Below are positions 37,235 to 46,200 of a stretch of DNA of 64,000 bases, in pieces. The notes under the pieces are model-generated. The model was given only the letters and a program-made list of their open reading frames with translations, was not told where the DNA came from and did not search any database. Positions within the stretch are counted from its first letter, which is position 1. The number at the start of each line of letters is the position of its first letter. The stretch is taken from contig OZ241746.1 in assembly GCA_965201045.1 (NCBI GenBank), forward strand, positions 496,001 to 560,000, in the 5' to 3' direction. The position numbers and the translations under genes are program-made. This stretch comes from JAPORK01 sp026710285. GTDB lineage: Bacteria > Pseudomonadota > Gammaproteobacteria > Pseudomonadales > Endozoicomonadaceae.

Positions 37235-37692
37235 ATACAAATTTCAGTAACTACTATTTTTTATAGTGAAAACAAATGCAAGAAAGAATAATTTTTATGC
37301 TGTTTAAAACCTACATTCCCGCGATCTCCATTTGGACTTCATAAATTAAATGGGTTGTTCTTCCGGGAAGCCTGATATTTTCGGTAGTGTTCACTTTATT
37401 ATTTATTGTGTCTGCTGCTGAATACTAACCTTTGCCGGACGCACCGTGGGCTGAGCTTGTCGAAGCCTGAGAGAGGTTAAAACCTAAGCGTTTCTGTCCA
37501 GGCTTCGACAGGCTCAGCCCACGGACAAGGATAGTATTAATGAAATTATCTGAAATAACTATTTTATATTTAAATAATCAATGAGCAAGATCGCGGAAAT
37601 GTCGGTTAAAAGCGAACAAAGCAGACTTTATAATTAAAGAGGATGGAACAGATGATTAATTTCTTTATTTTGAGTAAACAGAATCAGCATGT
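37235..37692. other. Spacer between RND permease and the Rhs array
   Basis: About 460 bases between convergent genes. It contains the large palindrome at 37444-37524 and otherwise AT-rich sequence without a gene. Confidence 0.5.
37444..37524. repeat. Large inverted repeat, GGCTTCGACAGGCTCAGC family
   Basis: Arms of 26 bases (37444-37469 and 37499-37524) match as inverted complements at 25 of 26 positions around a 29-base spacer. Weaker pairing continues outward to about 37420. Local GC content is far above the surroundings. The motif is known as a dispersed extragenic palindrome in many bacteria, and here it could act as a terminator between the converging permease and Rhs genes. Confidence 0.75.
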
Positions 37693-38391
37693 CTAATCTA
37701 AAAACGTGTAGGTTAATATCTCTGTATCATCGGTAGAAACAGAAAAAAATTTATCACTTATTACTTTCATCGAACCTTGTTCCAATTTCATTGTACCGTC
37801 ATCATGAAAAATATAAGCTCCCCAACGATCTTCTGCTCCGGTAAACTTTTGCACTAAGCCAATATGGTTTTTTGTTTCAATTATTGCTACTCCGGGGTCT
37901 TTTAAAATTTCATTAAATCCAATATTTCTACTATGTGGTGTACGAGATCTGTTCTTTGTTAATTTTGTAAGAATATTTCTCAGAGTCATTTGATATGTTA
38001 TTAAAAGCTGCTGCTGTCTTATATCTGTCTGACTAACAATATTAAGCTTAGAAGAAATTCTACTCACTCTATGTTCATAAGCCTGAAATTTTGCTCTTAA
38101 AAATTTTTGTAAATCCTGAAGCTGTAGAGGTTGCTGCTTCAGACCTGCTACCAGACATATCGTTGCTATATCACATGTTACTAAATCGTTTTGTTCTGAT
38201 TTTAATATTTTCCATACTTCCTGTACATCTTCTAAATTTTTCATTTGCAGTCGCTGTTGGCGTAAATTTAAAAGTTCACCTGCATTTTGTTTTAATAGTG
38301 CTATTGGTGAACCTGAATCATAACGAAAATTTACTTCACTTAACGGCATTTTTAGCATATTTAAAACATTCAGTTCATATTCATTAATCTG
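37693..38391 (-). other. C-terminal domain of Rhs 2: candidate Cys-His-Asp effector domain
   Basis: This segment encodes the part after NEYELNVLNMLK. Residues around Cys1674 and around His1777 to Asp1799 are shared with all other copies. The linker between them (about 1705-1760) and the first 20 residues vary. Equivalent segments end the genes at 26238, 43267, 49211, 55150 and 60898. Assignment to a protease-like fold is inferred from motif order only. Confidence 0.5.
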
Positions 38392-41300
38392 AACCTGTGG
38401 GGTTACAAAAAACAGTCCTATATCTATAGCCGCAGTTGCAATCATTGCTCCCATTTCAATGAACCCTTCTACAGAAGCTGCCATGTTTAACCCGCGATTA
38501 GCAGGAATTGCTGCAGCAACAACAGGAATAGTGCCAGCAGCTGCTGTTCCTGCTATTACTGCTGATGCCAGTAATGTTCCGCCATAAGTAGCTGCACTTG
38601 CACCTAAGGTAGCTACTGTTAAGCCTGCGGTAATAACTGCACCAGCAATATGTGCCCATTTTTCATGCAAAGCATTAAGCCCAAAAGTGCTTACATAGCC
38701 CATCCATTTGAAAATGCCACCAAGCCATTGTGGCATATTTCCACCAGGATCTGTATTCATTATCGGATTATTGCTGCCAAAGCCATAACCGTCACCTGCA
38801 GGATCTTCACTGACAAAATAGCGCTGTTCAGGATTATACGTTCTGTGTCCATTGCCTAAAAACTGCCAGCCGGTTGCAGGATCAGTAAGCTCTCCATCAA
38901 ATCCATGTAGTGTTTGTTGATACAGGGGTAATTTACTAATATTTTTACAATGAAAAACCATCCCATAAGGACTGTAAAGATTACGTTGCATTAATTTATA
39001 CTTTGTTGTATTTTTTTGTGCTTTAGTGAGTATGCCGCTAACATCACCTTTATAATCACTTTCATTGTATTGACTGATAAGACCATCAATGGTTTTTGCA
39101 AAACCTAAAAAACCGATAATATGACTGCCTTGCACCGGTGTACTGATTTTTTCATTAACTACTTTGCTGCCACTATAAAAGAGATAGCTGATACCGAGAT
39201 GGCTGTCGTTTTTTACTTCACGTCCACTGCTGTCATAAAAATAATGACTGTTCTGACCATCAGTTTTAGTAACCTGAATGATCTGATTAAAAGCATTGTA
39301 ATAAATATGATTCTCTTCTCCGTCTGTAGTCATATTTCCAGCTATATCATAACTGAAATGATGGGTGTCAGGTGATTTATAATTCCATATTGTATTGATC
39401 TGTTGTAAACGTAATGGTACAGAAGGATCAAAATAAATATAATCAATTGCTTTATTTAGTGTTTGTTGCTGTGATAAATTTTGTAGTGTTTCCCGAACAG
39501 AAGCCAGTCGGTTCAGTGAATTGAAAGTATAATTCTGTCTGATAATTATCGGTGGATGGTTCAGACCAGATCCGTTGAGTGCGGTATCCCGTGGACATAA
39601 GGGTAATCCGGATGAACCTGAACAGGTCATGGTGACGAGGTTATTAAGTACATCATACTGATAATGCAGGTGTGCATACTGATGCAAATCATCCTGCTGA
39701 ATCAGTGTCGTGATATTATCATCAGCATCATAACGAAAAGACCATGCTGACAATAATTTACCTGCAAGTTTATCGTTAATGGTTAGCGGATGACTAAAGT
39801 AATCATAGTCAAGTGTTCTTTCCATGCCGCTACCATAATGCAGTGTTTTAATGCGGGAAAAATCATCGTAAGTCAATACAGATAAAGTATCAGGTTGACC
39901 ACGGTAACTATGATAAATAGCTTTTTTTGTTCTGCCAAAAGCGTCATATGTAGTTTGTATTTTGTTGTTACCAATATCAGTCGTACTGATAATACGACGA
40001 TTTTTATCATACTGCCACTTTAACTGATAATCAGGATAATCATTTTCTCCTGAATGTGTGAGTTGACGTACAAGACCGTCGGTATCATAAGTAAAAGTAG
40101 TTCTGCCGGTACTATCTTTGCGCACTTTTACCATAGCAGTCACCGGGTCATACTGAAGCTGTAATTGTAATTTTCCGTCCAGCCATTTGGTTACCGGTAA
40201 ACCAATTTTATTGTAGTGTAAAGTAACAGTGTGTCCTGCAGGATTAGTGATGCCAGATAATTTACCATCGTCAGTGTAGGTGAAGGTAGTGCGATGCCTA
40301 TCCTCACCTGCACTCCATAGTAAGTCACCTGCACTATTATATTCAGCTGAAGCTAACAAATAATGCCCTCCAGAAGCAGGTTGTGCCCAGGACTGGATTT
40401 CATGTCCGTTCAGATCATAAACTTTGTGGATAACATCACCTGCAGGATCCATAATATCTGTTACCTGCCCCAGTGCATTATAATATTTTTTTACAGTGCG
40501 CCCTAAAGGATCTGTTGTGTTTATTGCCCGACCAAAGCCATCATAAGTAATCGTGGTTTCTTTTGCACCGCTAGTTTTAATAGTTTCATCAGTAGCTCTA
40601 CATAAAGCAGAAACAGAAGATAATGGCTGATTACTGCCAGGGAGTAACAACATTTTAACCGGTTGATATAATACATTAGCCAGCATAACAGAAACAGTAG
40701 AGTGTCTGTTTTGGTTGCTCAACTGATAGCTTATAACACAGCGACGGGCATCATCATATTGAGTAACAGTAATTTGTTTATTGGGTAGATAAAGCTTAAT
40801 CACCCGTCCTGATTCATCATAATCTTGTGTAGTACGTAGTGATTTTATTTTTCCGGAGTGTTGAATAATATAACTGTATTGTGCAGCAACACGCCCAAAA
40901 TCATCATAAGTCATTTTTTGTAATGGAACCCAGTATCCAGGATCTGGCTTTCCATTGTCAGTCAGCGCTTCAGCAAAGGACATTAGTGTACGCCCTGCAC
41001 CATCAAAAGTAGTTTTTTGTTGCAAGCCGTTAACTGAAGTAATCAACAATTGATTGTATTGTGGTGAGACGATATAGTGATAATATATGCTCACTGCAAA
41101 TTTAGTATCTCTGGCAAGATCGGTTTGTATAAGTCGTCCCCAGCGATCATAGTGATAACAGGTAATATTTCTTCCCTTTGAATCGCTGCTTTGCAGGAGC
41201 TGATTAGTAAACAGACTGGTGGTCACCAGTGAAGATCGTCGCTGCTTTCCTGAATCGGTATTAATGGTGACATAGCTGGTTTTTGTATGATTTTTGAGAT

Positions 41301-43194
41301 TATAACGGTAATAGTAGTGACGAATGACTGAATGTACCGTTGATGGTTGCTGTATACTTCCAGTCATAACAGTCTTTTTTAATAATCCGTAAGTAAAAAT
41401 GTTGTCCGGATTCTGATAATAATAGTTAACTTTAGCTGTATATTTTTTACCAGACTGCTGTATTTGATGATCCAAAACCAGTCTGTATCCATGGTTGTTA
41501 TAGTTGATCATTTTCCGATAATAATTATGAATTGTTACAGGAGATGGTAATGGTATGGTTGTTTTTGCCGGAAAATTGGTTATAGTCTCATTTAATGTGG
41601 TAAAAATCCAACCGGAAGGTGTTGCCGGACAGGAAAAATCTCCGGCTTCAGGACAGTAGCGGATTTGAGTTGAACGACCAAAGCTATCTGTGTGTTTAAC
41701 TATGCGTCCCTGATCATCATATTGTATTGTCTCTGTTGTTATCGCAGGGATTACAGCTGTATTACTCCAGAGCCTGGTCACTACTTTCAATGGAAGACTA
41801 TAAGTAGCCGGAAGATCTTTAAAAGAAGTATGGGCACAACCATTATCCATATCAGTATTACAAAAGAAAGTATGCACCTGAGATAATTTTTTCCCAGTAC
41901 GATCACTTATTTTCTGTTCATCAATTAGCAAATGGTATTTATTGTAAGTGCGAATATCTCGTATGAGACCATTATCAGTTTGTGTTCGATAGGTATAAGT
42001 GACCGGTGCTTCAAATAATATATCGGTAACACTACTGTGAAGGGTTGGTAATCCTGAATTAAAAGCAAGGTAGTTATGCTCATTAGCACTGGTTTGTGAG
42101 TACTGGTAAGACACGGTCATAGCAGGTTGCCCTGCACCGGGATTGATAGTCTCCGCTGAAACAACGCATGGATTGAGATTGAAAAACCCATCCTGACCAT
42201 CTGTTTTCATTGCGCCAGTGCAGTTATAATGAAATAATTTTTTCAATCCTGTTGGGTAATCAACTTCTTTTATCAGGTGTCCGAGATATCTGATATATAT
42301 ACCCGGTCCGGTATTATCCTGCTTATCGGGCAATGTAATACTGCGCAAAATTCCTCTTTCTTGATTAATGGATACAATAGCCGGTTGTCCTGTACTTTCT
42401 TTACTTATAACAGCAACATTATTTTTTTCATAGCGGATAGTAACAGAATGTCTCTGATCATCTGTTATAAATTGCAATAGGTGTGTTCCGGGTTTATAAT
42501 GAAAATGAACACACCATCCGTCCTGTTGTTCCAGTGTTGTTTCATATCCGTCATGATCGAGCGTTTCCCGTAAACCATTATTATAAGTAATAATAAAATG
42601 TGTTTTTCTGCTACCTGAAATATGAATATCCTGAAGTTTATGGTATAAAGGATACCACTGACCATTATCATATTGTTGTAAATAAAAAGATTGTCCGGTA
42701 GATGCAGTAAGCTGACTAGTCTGTAAATTAAAATGAGTAAGATTCCAGCTCCAGCCATATCCCAGACCATCCGGATTAGCTGTTGCGATGCTATTATAAC
42801 CAATCTCTAAATCAACATTCGGACCATGACCGCTGTTGCTTAATAAATTACCTGCTTTAGCATGAAAGCTTAAGATTCCGGTACGCGGATCAGTTGCGGC
42901 ATCTGCAGTTTTTCTGAAATTAAAAGCATTAGACCAAAGTTCTTCTCCCTGTACAGCAGATTGAGACAATCTTCGGGGTTGTTTATTTTTTTTATTTACA
43001 GATAGTGCGTGGCTTGGGGTATCAAATATTTTTTGTTTTGATTTAAACTTTATTTTATTATTTAAATTTTGATATTTTCTGTGAATAGCAAAATCAAACT
43101 TTACTGCCTGAATATTCTGTTGAAAAATTGATGTTGACAAAAAAAGTAAAAAAATAGCGAAATATTTTGTTTTTACTGCAAAAATTTTTGACAT
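37693..43194 (-). CDS. Giant Rhs/YD-repeat protein 2 with protease-like C-terminus
   Basis: 1833 residues, beginning MSKIFAVKTKYFAIFLLFLS, a Sec signal ending near residue 30 (QNIQA). ACAGG lies about seven bases before the ATG. The N-terminal domain (ELWSNAFNFRKT, DPRTGILSF, NPDGLGYGWSWNLTHF), YD-repeat shell, Rhs core (NLYSPYGMVFH, YFVSEDPAGDGYGFGSNNP, about 1400-1485) and Gly/Ala-rich hydrophobic region (about 1490-1600) follow in order. The last 230 residues form the C-terminal domain: Cys1674 in VTCDIATICL, His1777 in NHIGLVQ, Asp1798/1799 in FHDDG. This copy is nearly identical to its upstream neighbour (48768 start) except in the C-terminal part. Only 72 bases separate it from that gene's stop, so the two are probably cotranscribed. 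Confidence 0.92.
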   Translation of the reverse strand: MSKIFAVKTKYFAIFLLFLSTSIFQQNIQAVKFDFAIHRKYQNLNNKIKFKSKQKIFDTPSHALSVNKKNKQPRRLSQSAVQGEELWSNAFNFRKTADAATDPRTGILSFHAKAGNLLSNSGHGPNVDLEIGYNSIATANPDGLGYGWSWNLTHFNLQTSQLTASTGQSFYLQQYDNGQWYPLYHKLQDIHISGSRKTHFIITYNNGLRETLDHDGYETTLEQQDGWCVHFHYKPGTHLLQFITDDQRHSVTIRYEKNNVAVISKESTGQPAIVSINQERGILRSITLPDKQDNTGPGIYIRYLGHLIKEVDYPTGLKKLFHYNCTGAMKTDGQDGFFNLNPCVVSAETINPGAGQPAMTVSYQYSQTSANEHNYLAFNSGLPTLHSSVTDILFEAPVTYTYRTQTDNGLIRDIRTYNKYHLLIDEQKISDRTGKKLSQVHTFFCNTDMDNGCAHTSFKDLPATYSLPLKVVTRLWSNTAVIPAITTETIQYDDQGRIVKHTDSFGRSTQIRYCPEAGDFSCPATPSGWIFTTLNETITNFPAKTTIPLPSPVTIHNYYRKMINYNNHGYRLVLDHQIQQSGKKYTAKVNYYYQNPDNIFTYGLLKKTVMTGSIQQPSTVHSVIRHYYYRYNLKNHTKTSYVTINTDSGKQRRSSLVTTSLFTNQLLQSSDSKGRNITCYHYDRWGRLIQTDLARDTKFAVSIYYHYIVSPQYNQLLITSVNGLQQKTTFDGAGRTLMSFAEALTDNGKPDPGYWVPLQKMTYDDFGRVAAQYSYIIQHSGKIKSLRTTQDYDESGRVIKLYLPNKQITVTQYDDARRCVISYQLSNQNRHSTVSVMLANVLYQPVKMLLLPGSNQPLSSVSALCRATDETIKTSGAKETTITYDGFGRAINTTDPLGRTVKKYYNALGQVTDIMDPAGDVIHKVYDLNGHEIQSWAQPASGGHYLLASAEYNSAGDLLWSAGEDRHRTTFTYTDDGKLSGITNPAGHTVTLHYNKIGLPVTKWLDGKLQLQLQYDPVTAMVKVRKDSTGRTTFTYDTDGLVRQLTHSGENDYPDYQLKWQYDKNRRIISTTDIGNNKIQTTYDAFGRTKKAIYHSYRGQPDTLSVLTYDDFSRIKTLHYGSGMERTLDYDYFSHPLTINDKLAGKLLSAWSFRYDADDNITTLIQQDDLHQYAHLHYQYDVLNNLVTMTCSGSSGLPLCPRDTALNGSGLNHPPIIIRQNYTFNSLNRLASVRETLQNLSQQQTLNKAIDYIYFDPSVPLRLQQINTIWNYKSPDTHHFSYDIAGNMTTDGEENHIYYNAFNQIIQVTKTDGQNSHYFYDSSGREVKNDSHLGISYLFYSGSKVVNEKISTPVQGSHIIGFLGFAKTIDGLISQYNESDYKGDVSGILTKAQKNTTKYKLMQRNLYSPYGMVFHCKNISKLPLYQQTLHGFDGELTDPATGWQFLGNGHRTYNPEQRYFVSEDPAGDGYGFGSNNPIMNTDPGGNMPQWLGGIFKWMGYVSTFGLNALHEKWAHIAGAVITAGLTVATLGASAATYGGTLLASAVIAGTAAAGTIPVVAAAIPANRGLNMAASVEGFIEMGAMIATAAIDIGLFFVTPQVQINEYELNVLNMLKMPLSEVNFRYDSGSPIALLKQNAGELLNLRQQRLQMKNLEDVQEVWKILKSEQNDLVTCDIATICLVAGLKQQPLQLQDLQKFLRAKFQAYEHRVSRISSKLNIVSQTDIRQQQLLITYQMTLRNILTKLTKNRSRTPHSRNIGFNEILKDPGVAIIETKNHIGLVQKFTGAEDRWGAYIFHDDGTMKLEQGSMKVISDKFFSVSTDDTEILTYTFLD

Positions 43195-43266
43195 AAAAAT
43201 ACCTGTAAAAACAACCAGAATAAAAATATATTACTTCTTCATTCTGGGTAAACAGAATCAGCGTGT

Positions 43267-46200
43267 CTAATCTAAAAGTGTGTAGGTTAATATTCTTGTT
43301 TCACCGAGACAAAGAGAAAAAAACTTATCGCTTATTTCTTTCACCGAACCTTGTTCTAGTTTCATTGTACCGTCATCATAAAAAATATAAGCTCCCCAGC
43401 GATCTTCTGCTCCAGTAAATTTTTGCACTGCTCCTATATGACTGTTTGTTTCAATTATTGCTATTCCAGGTTCTTTCAATATCTCATCAAATCCCATGCT
43501 TTGACTATATGGTAGATAATAGTCTTTCTTTATTAATTTTTTAATAACATTTTTCAGAATAGTGTTATATGTCACTTCAAACTGCCGTTGCCTTATATCT
43601 GTCTGAGCAACAATATTAAGTTTAGCGGAAATTGTTCTCAGTTTATGTTCATAAACCTGAAGTTTTGCTCTTAAAAATTTTTGCAAATCCTGAAGCTGTA
43701 AAGGCTGCTGCTTCAGACCTGCTACCAAACACATCGTTGCTATATCACATGTTACTAAATCGTTTTGTTCTGATTTTAATATTTTCCATACTTCCTGTAC
43801 ATCTTCTAAATTTTTCATTTGCAGTCGCTGTTGGCGTAAATTTAAAAGCTCACCTGCATTTTGTTTTAATAGTGCTATTGGTGAATTTGCATCATAACAA
43901 GGCTTTTGTTTAGTTACCGACATTTTTAGCATATTTAAAACATTCAGTTCATATTCATTAATCTGAACCTGTGGAGTTGTAAAAAACAGTCCTATATCCA
44001 CAGCTGCGGTCGCAATCATTGCTCCCATTTCAATGAACCCTTCTACAGAGGCTGCCATGTTTAACCCGCGATTAGCAGGAATTGCTGCAGCAATAACAGG
44101 AATAGTGCTAGCAGCAGTTGTTCCTGCTATTACTGCTGATGCCAGCAATGTTCCACCATAAGTAGCTGCACTTGCACCTAAAGTAGCTACTGTTAAGCCT
44201 GCGGTAATAACTGCACCAGCAATATGTGCCCATTTTTCATGCAAAGCATTAAGCCCAAAAGTGCTTACATAGCCCATCCATTTGAAAATGCCACCAAGCC
44301 ATTGTGGCATATTTCCACCAGGATCGGTATTCATTATCGGATTATTGCTGCCAAAGCCATAACCATCACCTGCAGGATCTTCACTAACAAAATAGCGCTG
44401 TTCAGGATTATACGTTCTGTGTCCATTGCCTAAAAACTGCCAGCCGGTTGCAGGATCAGTAAGCTCTCCATCAAATCCATGTAGTGTTTGTTGATACAGA
44501 GGTAATTTACTGATATTTTTACAATGAAAAACCATCCCATAAGGACTGTAAAGATTACGTTGTGTTAATTTATACCCTGTTGTATTTTTTTGTGCTTTAG
44601 TGAGTATGCCGCTAACATCACCTTTATAATCACTTTCATTGTATTGACTGATAAGACCATCAATGGTTTTTGCAAAACCTAAAAAACCGATAATATGACT
44701 GCCTTGTGCTGGTGTACTGATTTTTTCATTAACTACTTTGCTGCCATTATAAAAGAGATAGCTGATACCGAGATGGCTGTCGTTTTTTACTTCACGTCCA
44801 CTGCTGTCATAAAAATAATGACTGTTCTGACCATCAGTTTTAGTAACCTGAATGATCTGATTAAAAGCATTGTAATAAATATGATTCTCTTCTCCGTCTG
44901 TAGTCATATTTCCAGCTATATCATAACTGAAATGATGGGTGTCAGGTGATTTATAATTCCATATTGTATTGATCTGTTGTAAACGTAATGGTACAGAAGG
45001 ATCAGAATAAATATAATCAATTGCTTTATTTAGTGTTTGTTGCTGTGATAAATTTTGTAGTGTTTCCCGAACAGAAGCCAGTCGGTTCAGTGAATTGAAA
45101 GTATAATTCTGTCTGATAATTATCGGTGGATGGTTCAGACCAGATCCGTTGAGTGCGGTATCCCGTGGACATAAGGGTAATCCGGATGAACCTGAACAGG
45201 TCATGGTGACGAGGTTATTAAGTACATCATACTGATAATGCAGGTGTGCATACTGATGCAAATCATCCTGCTGAATCAGTGTCGTGATATTATCATCAGC
45301 ATCATAACGAAAAGACCATGCTGACAATAATTTACCTGCAAGTTTATCGTTAATGGTTAGCGGATGACTAAAGTAATCATAGTCAAGTGTTCTTTCCATG
45401 CCGCTACCATAATGCAGTGTTTTAATGCGGGAAAAATCATCGTAAGTCAATACAGATAAAGTATCAGGTTGACCATGGTAACTGTGATAAATAGCTTTTT
45501 TTGTTCTGCCAAAAGCGTCATATGTAGTTTGTATTTTGTTGTTACCAATATCAGTCGTACTGATAATACGACGATTTTTATCATACTGCCACTTTAACTG
45601 ATAATCAGGATAATCATTTTCTCCTGAATGTGTGAGTTGACGTACAAGACCGTCGGTATCATAAGTAAAAGTAGTTCTGCCGGTACTATCTTTGCGCACT
45701 TTTACCATAGCAGTCACCGGGTCATACTGAAGCTGTAATTGTAATTTTCCGTCCAGCCATTTGGTTACCGGTAAACCAATTTTATTGTAGTGTAAAGTAA
45801 CAGTGTGTCCTGCAGGATTAGTGATGCCAGATAATTTACCATCGTCAGTGTAGGTGAAGGTAGTGCGATGCCTATCCTCACCTGCACTCCATAGTAAGTC
45901 ACCTGCACTATTATATTCAGCTGAAGCTAACAAATAATGTCCGCCAGAAGCAGGTTGTGCCCAGGACTGAATTTCATGCCCGTTCAGATCATAAATTTTG
46001 TGGATAACATCACCTGCAGGATCCATAATATCTGTTACCTGCCCCAGTGCATTATAATATTTTTTTACAGTGCGCCCTAAAGGATCTGTTGTGTTTATTG
46101 CCCGACCAAAGCCATCATAAGTAATCGTGGTTTCTTTTGCACCGCTAGTTTTAATAGTTTCATCAGTAGCTCTACATAAAGCAGAAACAGAAGATAATGG

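Noticed and set aside
39121..39375. Plus-strand open frames repeated inside the Rhs genes (for example 39121-39375, 44695-44949, 50645-50899)
   Set aside because: They recur only because the antisense Rhs copies are duplicated. They lack ribosome sites and have antisense-like composition.
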